Of a stretch of 43,209 nt of DNA, positions 15,287 to 25,241 are shown piece by piece. Made by a program: the position numbers and the translations under genes. The DNA is from Thermodesulfobacteriota bacterium. GTDB lineage: Bacteria > Desulfobacterota > DSM-4660 > Desulfatiglandales > Desulfatiglandaceae. The notes beneath the pieces were generated by a model that saw nothing but the letters and a program-made list of their open reading frames with translations, did not search any database and had not been told where the DNA came from. The DNA lies in assembly GCA_028278625.1 (NCBI GenBank), contig JANQDY010000037.1:1-43209 (forward strand), in the 5' to 3' direction. The stretch's first letter is position 1. Each line of letters opens with the position of its first letter.

Positions 15287-16975
15287 ATGGAAGAACTGAA
15301 CGTATTTGTCCGTATCATCGAAGCTCTCAGAACACAGCCCGTGATCACATTATTTCTTATTCTTGGCATTGGGTATCTGATAGGCAACATCCGTATAAAG
15401 AGTTTTTCACTGGGGCCTGTGGCGGGCGTTTTGTTTGCAGGTCTTTTTCTCGGCCATTTTGATTTCCTCATGTCTCCCGGTGCTCAGTCGGTCGGTTTTG
15501 CGTTATTCATTTTTTCCGTCGGTTATCAGGCCGGACCACGGTTTTTTGATGTGCTGAGAACTGATGGGTTGAAGTATTTTTTACTGGCTTTGGTTATTGC
15601 TTTAACCGGCTTTACCGTTGCTGTTATTGCCTCAAAATTATTATCGCTGTCTCCCGGCTCTTCAGCCGGGCTTTTATCCGGCGGATTAACAAGTTCACCA
15701 ACCCTTGCCGCAGCTCAGGAAGCTATCCGCAGCGGGCAAATCACGCCTCCCGAAGGTTTATCCAAAGATGAAATGATTGGAAATATTGCTACCGGTTACG
15801 CCATTACCTATATCTTTGGATTGGCGGGACTGATAGCCATAATTAAGTTATTTCCACAAATCATTGGGATTGACCTGAAAAAAGAATCAAAAGCTTTTGA
15901 AGCGGAACATGAACCCGGATCACATAAACAACCTGCAAACATTGCCTTAAGAGCGTACCGTGTAACAAATGAAGCCATTACAAAAGTCCCTGGCGAACAA
16001 CTCAGAAAACAGTACTGGGACAGAACTTCGGTAGTCCGTCTAAAAAGAAACGGCGCGATCATTAAGCCTAAATCGCTGACCGATGAGTTTTTGAAATTGG
16101 GGGATGAGGTATACATCCTTGCGCCGGCGGAGTTTTTCGTAGAAACCGTCGCCAAAATCGACTTTGGTGAAGAGATTACACCAGAATTGAGGTCATCTAA
16201 GTCCCCTCAGACGGCACAAATAGTTGTCATCAACAGACAGGCCATTGGTAAGTCACTGAGTGATCTGGATATTCCCAGGGAGTATGGCGTATTAATAACG
16301 CGTGTTACGCGGATGCGTATTGAAATACCGCTTGCTTCTGATTTTGAATTACGCAAAGGAGATATTATTACGGTCGTGGGCCCATATGAGAATGTCGATC
16401 TTCTTGGGCAGGAGATTGGCCATGTTGAACGTGATATTGCGGAAACCGATATGGTCACGCTTTCTTTTGGCATCGTTTTGGGTACTATCATAGGATTGTT
16501 TGCTGTTAATGTGGGTCAACTTTCAATTGGGCTGGGATCGGCCGGCGGCCTTCTCGCCTCGGGACTTGCCATCGGTTACCTTAGAAGCGTTTACCCAACC
16601 TTCGGGCGCCTGCCTGACGCAGCCCGATGGATTTTCATGGAGTTTGGTCTCTTGTTGTTTATGGCAGGCGTTGGTCTAAAGGCCGGTGGCAACATCATTG
16701 AAACCTTTATGAATGCAGGGCTGTCTCTGGTGGTCGCAGGAATTTTTGTCACGATGGTACCGGTAATGGTCGGATATTTTTTTGGTAGGAAGGTTCTCAA
16801 AATCAATCCTGCATTGCTTTTTGGGGGGATAACAGGCTCGATGACAAGCGGCGCATCCCTCAGTGTGGTCACAAAAACAGCAAACAGCTCTGTCCCGTCA
16901 CTGGGCTATACCGGGGCCTATGCATTTGCCAATGTACTTTTAACCATTGCCGGGAGTATCATTCTGTTTTTTTAG
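15287..16975 (+). CDS. AspT-type antiporter with two RCK_C/TrkA-C domains
   Basis: This 562-aa inner-membrane protein has the duplicated AspT/YidE membrane domain: five or so helices at about 15-195 and again at about 385-560, with the GSMTSGASLS repeat matching SGGLTSSPTLAA in the first half. Two cytosolic TrkA-C domains lie between (KLGDEVYILAPAEFF and KGDIITVVGPYENVD). The best-studied member exchanges aspartate and alanine; many homologs have unknown carboxylate substrates. GAGGGG precedes the ATG. It is first in a plus-strand series with a lipoprotein (17047), GH13 phosphorylase and Pta, and lies behind promoter element C+. It looks intact. Confidence 0.88.
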   Translation: MEELNVFVRIIEALRTQPVITLFLILGIGYLIGNIRIKSFSLGPVAGVLFAGLFLGHFDFLMSPGAQSVGFALFIFSVGYQAGPRFFDVLRTDGLKYFLLALVIALTGFTVAVIASKLLSLSPGSSAGLLSGGLTSSPTLAAAQEAIRSGQITPPEGLSKDEMIGNIATGYAITYIFGLAGLIAIIKLFPQIIGIDLKKESKAFEAEHEPGSHKQPANIALRAYRVTNEAITKVPGEQLRKQYWDRTSVVRLKRNGAIIKPKSLTDEFLKLGDEVYILAPAEFFVETVAKIDFGEEITPELRSSKSPQTAQIVVINRQAIGKSLSDLDIPREYGVLITRVTRMRIEIPLASDFELRKGDIITVVGPYENVDLLGQEIGHVERDIAETDMVTLSFGIVLGTIIGLFAVNVGQLSIGLGSAGGLLASGLAIGYLRSVYPTFGRLPDAARWIFMEFGLLLFMAGVGLKAGGNIIETFMNAGLSLVVAGIFVTMVPVMVGYFFGRKVLKINPALLFGGITGSMTSGASLSVVTKTANSSVPSLGYTGAYAFANVLLTIAGSIILFF

Positions 16976-17046
16976 AACGACATTATTGAAAAATGATGTA
17001 TCCGGCAAAAGTCCACACATTCCTTGAGGGAAAGGAGGGAATGAAA

Positions 17047-18147
17047 ATGCAGTTATACGGCCGTAAAGATCGATGGGTTTTTAAGCTGGCAACCTTATGC
17101 TCGGTCCTGTTTACGTTGTCCGGCTGCGCCGTGATGGGACCGAGTTCTATTAGCCATGGGCGGGCGGATTACAACGAAGCCATCAACAGGACGGAAGACG
17201 AACAGCTATTAATGGCGATGGTAAAAAGCCGCTATGGAGAAACAACTTCCCTGCTGGCTGTGAATGGTGTGGCCGCGAACGTTCGTTTCAAAACCAACGC
17301 CGGGGTCAATGTTGGATGGGGCCCTCAAGGGAACTACGATGGAAACCTCGTTCCCTTCAGCGCCGGTTTGGCCTATGAGGAAAACCCCACGATTACCTAT
17401 GCACCGGTCATCGGTGAAACGTATTTTCGGCAATTGATGTCACCTATCTCGTTGGATCTCCTACTATTGTCCATGCGCGCAGAAACAGACGTGGCTGAGG
17501 TCGTTATCCTGCTGGTGAGCAAAGTCAACAACTTGCGAAACCCCGACTTTCATGAGGGGCCTTTGACTGAGCCTGATCCGCGATTCATCCGTTTTGTCGA
17601 ACTGACCACGGAGTTGATTAGAGCGGGTGTTATGGACTTGGTGGCAGACCCGCGAAAGGAAGTTCCCTTCGCTGTCGTTATCGACGATTATGCACACCAG
17701 TATTCGAGAGAAGTGGTTGAATTTCTTGATTTGCTCGACTTGTCGGTACCGGGAGAGCAATCCGAAGAAATCGTTATTCCCGCCTACTTTGGCATAAATA
17801 CAAGAAAGGTGTGGGGCATCGGGATCACAACGCGCTCAACATTTGACTTGATTGAGATCTTTAAAGCCGCCATTGAGGTTCCCCAGGAACACGCTGGCGC
17901 GGGTCTAACCGTCAAATTTCCACCCTGCGGTTTGGCGGGGCAAGGCATCCGGGTCATCTCTTCCAAGGAGAGGCCGAAAGAGATACCATGGGCGGTGAAA
18001 TATCGCGGATATTGGTTCTATATCGATGAAACCGACCTGCACACCAAGTCGTTCTTCGTATCGGTTCGAAAATACTGGTCTTTCACCATCGCCGCTGCTT
18101 CGGATCAGAGCGCTGCACCGGTATTGACCCTGCCCGTGAGTCGGTAA
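17047..18147 (+). CDS. Conserved lipoprotein of unknown function
   Basis: AAGGAGG ends a few bases before ATG 17041 and is best spaced for ATG 17047; an open frame extends up to 16993 but has no ribosome site. From 17047 the protein is 366 aa with a signal peptide ending in the lipobox LSGC. The early region (ADYNEAINRTEDEQLLMAMV then KSRYGETTSLL) resembles a widespread uncharacterised proteobacterial lipoprotein group with an EQLLLNLVRLRY-like motif. No catalytic motif is seen. It is probably co-transcribed with the AspT-like gene 70 bases upstream, so a role in envelope or transport is possible but unproven. Confidence 0.8.
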   Translation: MQLYGRKDRWVFKLATLCSVLFTLSGCAVMGPSSISHGRADYNEAINRTEDEQLLMAMVKSRYGETTSLLAVNGVAANVRFKTNAGVNVGWGPQGNYDGNLVPFSAGLAYEENPTITYAPVIGETYFRQLMSPISLDLLLLSMRAETDVAEVVILLVSKVNNLRNPDFHEGPLTEPDPRFIRFVELTTELIRAGVMDLVADPRKEVPFAVVIDDYAHQYSREVVEFLDLLDLSVPGEQSEEIVIPAYFGINTRKVWGIGITTRSTFDLIEIFKAAIEVPQEHAGAGLTVKFPPCGLAGQGIRVISSKERPKEIPWAVKYRGYWFYIDETDLHTKSFFVSVRKYWSFTIAAASDQSAAPVLTLPVSR

Positions 18148-18263
18148 AGGGCAAAAAGGAAATGTAAATCCGCGAATAAATCGGGTAAATCTAGGGACAG
18201 CTTGTTATTTTCGAGCATGCCTTTCGGAATTGGGTAAGGTGTTTCCTGAATTTAGGAGGTTTA

Positions 18264-20171
18264 ATGATGGGGCAAAGAGACACCGGGGATGACCCCGGAA
18301 AAAGCGGAGCGGATCAATCGACAAGACAACCGCGCATACCCTACAATCGGGACCCGGACTTCTCAAGGCCTTTGCTTAGAATCCCTCCAGAGGCCCGGAA
18401 ACGCATGCTTTCAAGGCTTACATTTCTCTATGGTGAATCGGAAGCGGAAAAATGGTATCCGGAACTGGAACGGATCCTTAAGGTGCATAATGCTTTCAAA
18501 CCCGAAGCGCTGATCCAGGCTGAAAAGGCATATGATCCCAGGGAGCGATTTACGGAAAAAGACTTTGTCCTGATTACCTACGGCGATGCATTTAAGGGAG
18601 GGAGGGGCGAAACCCTTGCTGCATTGCACCAAACCGTTCAGAAGCACAATCCCGGTGCCATCAACACCATCCACCTGCTTCCCTTCTTTCCCTATTCTTC
18701 CGACAAGGGTTTTGCGGTGATCGACTTCCGGTCCGTGGACCCGAAGATGGGCACCTGGGAATGCGTCAGAGACATGGGGGCCGACTACGACCTCATGTTT
18801 GACGGGGTCATGAATCATTGCTCATCACGGTCTCAGGTGTTCCAGGAGTTCCTTCAAGGAAATCCAAAGGCGAAGGACTATTTTATCGCTTATGATTCTC
18901 CGGATGATCTCACACCGGATCAGCGGAGCAAGATCTTCCGGCCTCGAACATCCGACATCCTCACGAGATTTGACACACTTGAAGGGTCCAAATGGGTCTG
19001 GACCACCTTTTCCGACGACCAGATCGATTTTAATTTCAGGAATCCCGAGGTCTTGTTGGGTGTTCTCACGGGCCTCCTCTTCTATGTGCGCCATGGGGCG
19101 GACATCCTCCGTTTGGATGCCGTCACCTATATTTGGGCGGAACCGGGGACCGAGTGTGTGCATTTGCCCGAGACCCACGCCGTGATCAAACTGCTCCGGG
19201 ACGTCCTGGATTTGGTTGCCCCTCGTGTGGCCATCATTACCGAAACCAATGTGCCCCATGAAGACAATATCTCCTATTTCGGCAATGGTCATGATGAAGC
19301 GCACATGGTCTACAACTTTGCCCTGCCGCCTCTCGTCTTGTTCACGTTCTATGCGGAAGATGCCACCGCCATCTCAAAATGGGCTAGGGGCATGAATAAT
19401 CCATCCGATAGGGCGACTTTTTTCAACATGCTCGATACCCATGACGGAGTGGGGCTCATGGGCGTCAAAGGGATCCTGAAAAAGGAAGAGATCTCATTGA
19501 TCATTGAAAAGGCCGGCGAGCACGGAGCCTATATCTCATACAAAGCCACCGAGGACGGTGAAGAACCCTACGAGATCAACACAACCTGGTGGAGCGCCAT
19601 CAACCGGGACGACGGCGATGAAGGGATTGCTTTCAAAGTCAGCCGGTATCTTGCCTCGCGAAGTCTCTCCATGGTCCTTCAAGGGGTACCCGCTCTCTAT
19701 ACCCATGGAGCATTGGCCATGCCCAATGACCACGAACGGGTCGAGAAAACCCATCATAAGCGGGATGTGAATCGTGGGTTGATCGATCCTGAGCGGTTGG
19801 CCGAAGAATTGAAAGACCCTCACTCCAAAAGGTCCCATCTGGCTCGCATGGCCGGCCGACTTAACCTCACCCGGACAAGAGAAAGGGCCTTTCACCCGCA
19901 GGGGAATCAACAGATCATTATGAATTCTCCGGATGTCTTCACCGTCTTGAGAACATCTCCGGATGGCGAGGAGCGGATCCTGGCGATGACGAATGTGACT
20001 CCGAGAAAAACCCCTATGGAATTCCGGCCATCTGAATGGGGCGTCCGGGAGACCCATTGGTATGATCTCATAAACGAAAACCCGTGGATTGCCGAGGAAG
20101 GCAGACTCAAGGTGACATTGGAACCCTATGATATCGTTTGGCTGAAAGCGGTTGCGAAACCCAAGGGTTGA
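18264..20171 (+). CDS. GH13 subfamily 18 phosphorylase (sucrose / glucosylglycerate phosphorylase-like)
   Basis: This 635-aa cytosolic enzyme is related to sucrose phosphorylase and to E. coli YcjM (glucosylglycerate phosphorylase). Such enzymes split a glucoside with phosphate to glucose 1-phosphate. The (beta/alpha)8 barrel features are present: LPFFPYSSDKGF, nucleophile Asp285 in RLDAVTY, acid/base Glu327 in ITETN, and the third carboxylate in LDTHDGVG. AGGAGG lies 4 bases before ATG 18264 and 7 before ATG 18267. It is longer than sucrose phosphorylase (about 500 aa), with an N-terminal extension. Substrate is not certain; glucosylglycerate, a compatible solute, is a good candidate. A paralog lies at 31928-33820. 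The pta gene follows after 56 bases. Confidence 0.87.
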   Translation: MMGQRDTGDDPGKSGADQSTRQPRIPYNRDPDFSRPLLRIPPEARKRMLSRLTFLYGESEAEKWYPELERILKVHNAFKPEALIQAEKAYDPRERFTEKDFVLITYGDAFKGGRGETLAALHQTVQKHNPGAINTIHLLPFFPYSSDKGFAVIDFRSVDPKMGTWECVRDMGADYDLMFDGVMNHCSSRSQVFQEFLQGNPKAKDYFIAYDSPDDLTPDQRSKIFRPRTSDILTRFDTLEGSKWVWTTFSDDQIDFNFRNPEVLLGVLTGLLFYVRHGADILRLDAVTYIWAEPGTECVHLPETHAVIKLLRDVLDLVAPRVAIITETNVPHEDNISYFGNGHDEAHMVYNFALPPLVLFTFYAEDATAISKWARGMNNPSDRATFFNMLDTHDGVGLMGVKGILKKEEISLIIEKAGEHGAYISYKATEDGEEPYEINTTWWSAINRDDGDEGIAFKVSRYLASRSLSMVLQGVPALYTHGALAMPNDHERVEKTHHKRDVNRGLIDPERLAEELKDPHSKRSHLARMAGRLNLTRTRERAFHPQGNQQIIMNSPDVFTVLRTSPDGEERILAMTNVTPRKTPMEFRPSEWGVRETHWYDLINENPWIAEEGRLKVTLEPYDIVWLKAVAKPKG

Positions 20172-20227
20172 TGCGGGCATCGTGGGATCAATCACTGTTT
20201 TTTAAAGCATTTGAGAAGGAGCGCATG

Positions 20228-22342
20228 ATGCCGAACAGCCTCTATGTTACAGCCACCGAAGCCAGAAGCGGGAAATCGGCCATCTGCATAGGCGTCATGG
20301 AGATGCTGCTCAGAAGAATAGATCGCGTTGGCTTTTTTCGGCCGATCACAGATTTTGATCCCACACAAGAAGAGCAGGACCAAGATATTCACCTGATCGC
20401 CTCTCGCTTCAGTCTGACGACGCCCTATGAGAAAATGTATGGGTACACCGCCAAAGAAATGAGCCACATGATTTCCCTTGGCAAAGAGGCGGAGGCCCTC
20501 GAAGGGATCATGCGAAAATTTGAAGATCTCAAAGAGGAATGTGATTTCATCCTGTGCGAGGGCACGGATTATGTCGGTTCCACAGCCGCATTTGAGCTGG
20601 ATTTTAATGCATTGATCAGCAGGAACCTGGGATCTTCCGTCTTGCTAGTGGCTCGCGCGCACACGTCAAGTGCCGAGAAAACGCTCCGCTATATTGAGTT
20701 GGCTCTCGACTCCCTCCACGATAAGGGATGCCGGCCCATTGCCACCATTGTGAACCGTACGGACCCGGAAAACAGGGAAGCAATTGATGAAGGGATACGC
20801 CGGGGCAGGTGGGCCAAGGATCAGCTGGTCTATACCATACCGGAAGAGGAAACCTTGGGGAAACCCACGGTGGGAGAGATCGCGGAGGGTCTGGGAGCGG
20901 AGGTGCTTTACGGAGAAGAGCAGCTCAACCGCCATGTTTATGGGTTTACCGTCGCGGCCATGCAGCTTCAGAACTTCCTGAGCAGGATCGGCAGGGGGTC
21001 TCTGATCATCACCCCCGGGGATCGGGCGGATATCATTGTGGCCTGTCTCTCGGTGGTCTCCTCCTCGTCCATGGAGAATATCTCGGGAATCCTTCTCACG
21101 GGCGGATTGAAACCGGATGCGGCCATCTGGAATCTCATCCGGGGATTTCCTCAAATGATGCCCATTCTCAGCGTTGGCCACAATACGTTTCCAGCGGCCG
21201 CCATGGTCGACAAAATCCATGCGGCCATTTCACCGGATGATGAGCGCAAGATTACCAGGACCCTGGCCCTGTTTGAGAAAAACGTAAACTTTGAGGAACT
21301 GGCCCGAAAGGTCGTCACAACCCGAACCAAAATCGTCACACCCAAGATGTTTGAATTCAAAATCATCCAGGCGGCAAAGTCCAAAAGGCAGCACATCGTG
21401 CTGCCGGAGGGAGAGGAGGAGAGGATTTTGAGGGCCGCCGAAATCCTGCTGAGACGGGAGGTGGCGGACATAACCCTCCTCGGCAAGGAGCAGCTCATCC
21501 GGGATAGAATCTCCCGACTGGGCCTTCGATTGAACCGGGTGAGTATCGTCGATCCGACGAAGGGGGAGGCTCTCGAAGACTATGCGGTGACCTACTACGA
21601 ACTCAGGAAGCACAAGGGCATCACCATGGACAACGCGCGGGATGTCATGTCTGATGCCACCTATTTCGGCACCATGATGATTTACAAGGGTCATGCGGAC
21701 GGCATGGTGTCCGGCTCGGTCCATAGCACGGCAGCGACGGTTCGCCCCGCCTTTGAGATCATCAAAACCAGACCCGGCTTTTCCGTGGTCTCGAGCGTGT
21801 TCTTCATGTGTCTGGCGGATAAGGTCCTGGTTTACGGGGATTGTGCCGTAAACCCGAATCCAAACGCCGATCAACTTGCTGAAATTGCCATAAGCTCGGC
21901 AAAGACCGCACAGGCGTTCGGCATCGCGCCCGTTGTGGCCATGTTGTCCTATTCTACCGGAGGGTCGGGCAAAGGTGCGGATGTGGACAAAGTCCGTGAA
22001 GCCACGCGGATTGCCAGAGAAATGGCGAAAGATGCCCTGCCCGGGCTCGAGATTGATGGACCCATACAGTACGATGCGGCCGTGGATCCCGGGGTCGCAC
22101 GGACGAAATTGCCGGATAGCGGTGTGGCGGGAAAGGCCACGGTGTTCGTCTTTCCCGACCTGAACACGGGCAATAACACCTACAAGGCCGTTCAAAGATC
22201 GGCAGGCGCCGTGGCCATTGGTCCCGTCCTTCAGGGGCTCAGATACCCGGTCAATGATTTGAGTCGGGGATGCCTGGTTCCGGACATCGTAAACACCGCG
22301 GCCATCACCGCCATTCAAGCACAGTCGGAAAAAGACCCTTAA
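20228..22342 (+). CDS. pta: Phosphate acetyltransferase (long form, with DRTGG domain)
   Basis: It converts acetyl-CoA and phosphate to acetyl phosphate (or the reverse) in acetate metabolism. The 704-aa length fits the three-domain form: an N-terminal P-loop-like dethiobiotin-synthetase-type domain (MPNSLYVTATEARSGKSAIC), a central DRTGG domain (about 215-330) and a C-terminal PTA_PTB catalytic domain (about 385-704; HIVLPEGEEERILRAAE, FPDLNTGNNTYK). AAGGAG at 20216-20221 supports ATG 20228 or 20225. An open frame reaches back to 20138 but overlaps the GH13 gene and has no ribosome site. All regions look intact. Confidence 0.95.
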   Translation: MPNSLYVTATEARSGKSAICIGVMEMLLRRIDRVGFFRPITDFDPTQEEQDQDIHLIASRFSLTTPYEKMYGYTAKEMSHMISLGKEAEALEGIMRKFEDLKEECDFILCEGTDYVGSTAAFELDFNALISRNLGSSVLLVARAHTSSAEKTLRYIELALDSLHDKGCRPIATIVNRTDPENREAIDEGIRRGRWAKDQLVYTIPEEETLGKPTVGEIAEGLGAEVLYGEEQLNRHVYGFTVAAMQLQNFLSRIGRGSLIITPGDRADIIVACLSVVSSSSMENISGILLTGGLKPDAAIWNLIRGFPQMMPILSVGHNTFPAAAMVDKIHAAISPDDERKITRTLALFEKNVNFEELARKVVTTRTKIVTPKMFEFKIIQAAKSKRQHIVLPEGEEERILRAAEILLRREVADITLLGKEQLIRDRISRLGLRLNRVSIVDPTKGEALEDYAVTYYELRKHKGITMDNARDVMSDATYFGTMMIYKGHADGMVSGSVHSTAATVRPAFEIIKTRPGFSVVSSVFFMCLADKVLVYGDCAVNPNPNADQLAEIAISSAKTAQAFGIAPVVAMLSYSTGGSGKGADVDKVREATRIAREMAKDALPGLEIDGPIQYDAAVDPGVARTKLPDSGVAGKATVFVFPDLNTGNNTYKAVQRSAGAVAIGPVLQGLRYPVNDLSRGCLVPDIVNTAAITAIQAQSEKDP

Positions 22343-22389
22343 GGGGTGGTCCCATGGGACAATATTGCCAGCGTAGGAATAAAGTGAAC

Positions 22390-22423
22390 TTGACGGAGAC
22401 ATGGTGGATTTCCTATAATCCAC
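22390..22423 (+). promoter_or_regulatory. Sigma-70 promoter with overlapping inverted-repeat operator
   Basis: TTGACG (22390-22395), 18 bp, then TATAAT (22414-22419) is near consensus and lies 68 bases before the phospholipase D-like gene. A perfect inverted repeat, GTGGATT (22404-22410) and AATCCAC (22417-22423), straddles the -10, as expected for a repressor site. The regulator is not identified. Confidence 0.65.
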
Positions 22424-22486
22424 GGCATCTCTACTCGGGTGAGGCTGACAGAGGGGTTTTGACACCCGCATCGTGGTCAAGGAGGC

Positions 22487-24085
22487 ATGGAAGTGACGAA
22501 AATCCGAGCAGTTGGCCATGAATATCAGCGAATCATATCCTTTATAACCGTTTGTCTGGCCGTGTTTCTGTTATGGGGCTGCGCCACCCTGCCGAAGGAT
22601 TTCCAGCGGCCCGAATCTTACGCTTTGACCGATACCGAGAATACTCCCCTCGGTAAGGCACGGGCCGAGGAAATAGCGGCACACCCCGGGAAATCCGGAT
22701 TCTATTTGCTGGACAATGGCCTGGATGCGTTCGTGGCCCGTGCGGTATTGTCCCAACATGCCGAACGCAGCATCGACGCACAATATTTCCATTATCATGA
22801 TGACCTAATCGGTAAATTGTTCACCGATTTGCTGCTCAAAGCAGCCGACCGCGGCGTGAGGGTCCGTCTGCTGGTTGACGATATGTCCCTTGCCGGCAGG
22901 GATCTTGGGGCGAGCGCCTTGGACAGCCAGCCCAACGTGGAAGTGCGTATCATCAATCCCTTCAGTCGGGATGTGGGAAGAACTTCCCAGCTTCTGACCC
23001 GTTTCGGCTCCGTAACCCGGCGCATGCACAACAAATCCTTTACGGTGGACAACCAGGTTACCATCCTCGGGGGGCGTAACATCGGCAGTGAGTACTTTGA
23101 AGCGAGTCCGGATCTGGCCTTTTCCGATCTGGATGTGATGGCTGTGGGACCGGTTGTCAAAGAAGTCTCCACTGTTTTTGATGACTATTGGAACAGTGAA
23201 CTCACCTACCCTGCGTCGGTTCTTAAAGAAGGTGACCTGCCCAAGTCCGACGAGGTCCAAGCTATGCGGAGGGATCTGGACGCCTATGTGGCCGCCCGGA
23301 TTGATTCAGAGTATCTAGAGGCGCTGCGCAATTCCGATCTGGCCCACGAAATAAGGGAAGATAGAATCGCCTTCAGATGGGGAGATGCGGAGATCGTATT
23401 TGATCGACCGGAAAAGCTTCTCCACGATTTCAGTAAGACCGAGTATCATCTCGCACCGAAGTTGAAACCCCATTGGGAAAGGGTGGAAGAAGAGCTGATC
23501 ATATTCTCCCCCTATTTTGTCCCGGGCAAAGAGGGAACCGATTTTTTGACCCGCTTGGCGCGGCGCGGCGTTCGAGTGCGCATCCTGACCAATTCTCTCG
23601 CTTCAAATGATGTGGGACTCGTACACGCCGGATATATGAAATATAGGAATGACCTGCTTCGGGGCGGGATTGAACTCTACGAGTTGAACAAGAAGATGAC
23701 CCGGAAAGAGCGTAAGGAGAAAAAGGGAAAGGGCGGTTCGGCCAAGGCCAGCCTGCATGCAAAATCCTTTGTCTTTGACCGCAAACGGGTGTTTATCGGC
23801 TCTTTGAATCTCGATCCCCGGTCCCTTGTGCACAACACTGAAATTGGGGTGGTCCTCAATGTTCCCAAAATCGCCCTAGAGATGTCAGAGCGCTTTGATA
23901 AGAACATTGAAGCGGTCGCTTTTCGGCTGGAGCTGAAAAAAGATGAAGACGGACACGAACACCTTCTTTGGCACGGATGGGAGAACGGGGAGCCGGTGGT
24001 TTATACCCATGAGCCCCACACGGGCTTCTGGAAACGGTTTGGTATCGGTTTTATGAGCATTTGGCCCATTGAATCGCAGTTGTGA
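22487..24085 (+). CDS. Phospholipase D-like lipoprotein (cardiolipin synthase ClsC-like)
   Basis: This 532-aa protein has two HKD motifs: His181-Lys183-Asp188 (HNKSFTVD) and His424-Lys426-Asp431 (HAKSFVFD), both complete. The N-terminus is a lipoprotein signal (VFLLWGCA). Similar proteins are PLD-family phosphatidyltransferases such as ClsC/YmdC, which make cardiolipin; a phospholipase role is also possible. AAGGAGG sits very close to ATG 22487; GTG 22493 has better spacing, so the start is uncertain by two codons. A basic lysine-rich loop (about 405-420) precedes the second motif. It is the first gene behind the promoter at 22390 and is followed within 40 bases by the RND efflux genes. Confidence 0.9.
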   Translation: MEVTKIRAVGHEYQRIISFITVCLAVFLLWGCATLPKDFQRPESYALTDTENTPLGKARAEEIAAHPGKSGFYLLDNGLDAFVARAVLSQHAERSIDAQYFHYHDDLIGKLFTDLLLKAADRGVRVRLLVDDMSLAGRDLGASALDSQPNVEVRIINPFSRDVGRTSQLLTRFGSVTRRMHNKSFTVDNQVTILGGRNIGSEYFEASPDLAFSDLDVMAVGPVVKEVSTVFDDYWNSELTYPASVLKEGDLPKSDEVQAMRRDLDAYVAARIDSEYLEALRNSDLAHEIREDRIAFRWGDAEIVFDRPEKLLHDFSKTEYHLAPKLKPHWERVEEELIIFSPYFVPGKEGTDFLTRLARRGVRVRILTNSLASNDVGLVHAGYMKYRNDLLRGGIELYELNKKMTRKERKEKKGKGGSAKASLHAKSFVFDRKRVFIGSLNLDPRSLVHNTEIGVVLNVPKIALEMSERFDKNIEAVAFRLELKKDEDGHEHLLWHGWENGEPVVYTHEPHTGFWKRFGIGFMSIWPIESQL

Positions 24086-24120
24086 CCCTTCGTTCACACT
24101 CACAAAAGAGGTTTTTGGAT

Positions 24121-25230
24121 ATGAACTCAGATCTCTGGAAGTTCCGTATTGGTATGTTTCTCGGGGTGTTGGTGCTTTTTCTGGTCTTCGGCTGTCAGGA
24201 GGAAGCCCCAAAACCAATTGAGCGGATCCGCGCCATCAAAACCATTACCGTTGAGGAGAAAACACCGGGGTCGCTCAGGAAGTTCTCAGGGGTGGTGGAA
24301 GCGGTGGACAGTTCCGTTCTCGCTTTCGAGGTATCCGGCAACGTAAAGGAAGTGCGCGTAAAGGTGGGGGATCGGGTCGAGAAAGGACAGGTCATTGCGG
24401 TTATGAACGACCGGACCTTCCGTCTGGACCTTCAGGCCGCCGAGGCGGCCGTGGAGCGGGCCAAGGTGCAACTGGCCAACAAGAAAAATGACCTGGACCG
24501 GTTCCAAAGAATCTACAAGTTGGATCCGGGGGCTGTCAGCCAGTCGTCGCTGGATAAATCAAAAGCCGCCTACGACAGCGCGCGCAAGAACGTGAAATAC
24601 GCCCGGTCCCAGGTGCAACTGGCAAAACGCGATCTTGAAAAGACAGAGCTCATCGCCCCATTTAACGGCATCATCGGTGAAAAGTATGTGGATCCCTTTC
24701 AGGAAGTCAAACGCGGTGAACGCCTCTTTGTTCTTTTTTCGGAAATGGCCATGGAAGTAGCGGTACAGATCCCTGAGACAAGCATCAAGGATATCCATCT
24801 CAAAATGCCCGCCAAAATCAGTTTCCCCACCCTTCCCGACCGCACCTACAAGGGCGTCGTCTCTGAGATCAGTTCCGTTGCGGGAACCGCCAACGCCTTT
24901 CCGGTGAAAGTGGTCGTTCTGGATGCCGAAAAAAAAATACGTCCGGGAATGACCGCTGAAGTCAGTTTTGAGCTGGCTCAAAGTGAAGAAGAAAGCGGTT
25001 ATCTGGTGCCGCTATCCGCCATCGGTAAAAGGGGCGACAAAGAGGAGATGTATGTTTTCATTTTTGATGCCGCATCTTCCACCGTCAGGAAAACCCCTGT
25101 CACCGGCGGGGGTGTACGGGGCAACTGGGTGGGCGTGACCAAAGGGGTTAAGGCCGGCGACATTGTGGCTGTTGCCGGCGTGAGCTTTCTGGAGGACGGC
25201 CAGAAGGTCAAACTCATGAAAACCAAATAG
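24121..25230 (+). CDS. RND efflux periplasmic adaptor (membrane fusion protein), lipoprotein
   Basis: 369 aa from ATG 24121. An open frame extends to 24082, overlapping the previous gene, but lacks a ribosome site. The signal ends in a lipobox (LVFGC). A biotinyl-lipoyl-like half (AFEVSGNVKEVRVKVGDRVE), a coiled-coil hairpin (about 100-170), the second lipoyl half (ELIAPFNGIIGEKYVDPFQ) and a beta-barrel domain follow, the standard HlyD/AcrA layout. It links the RND pump at 25242 to the outer-membrane channel at 28419. Confidence 0.92.
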   Translation: MNSDLWKFRIGMFLGVLVLFLVFGCQEEAPKPIERIRAIKTITVEEKTPGSLRKFSGVVEAVDSSVLAFEVSGNVKEVRVKVGDRVEKGQVIAVMNDRTFRLDLQAAEAAVERAKVQLANKKNDLDRFQRIYKLDPGAVSQSSLDKSKAAYDSARKNVKYARSQVQLAKRDLEKTELIAPFNGIIGEKYVDPFQEVKRGERLFVLFSEMAMEVAVQIPETSIKDIHLKMPAKISFPTLPDRTYKGVVSEISSVAGTANAFPVKVVVLDAEKKIRPGMTAEVSFELAQSEEESGYLVPLSAIGKRGDKEEMYVFIFDAASSTVRKTPVTGGGVRGNWVGVTKGVKAGDIVAVAGVSFLEDGQKVKLMKTK

Positions 25231-25241
25231 GGAGCCGGGAA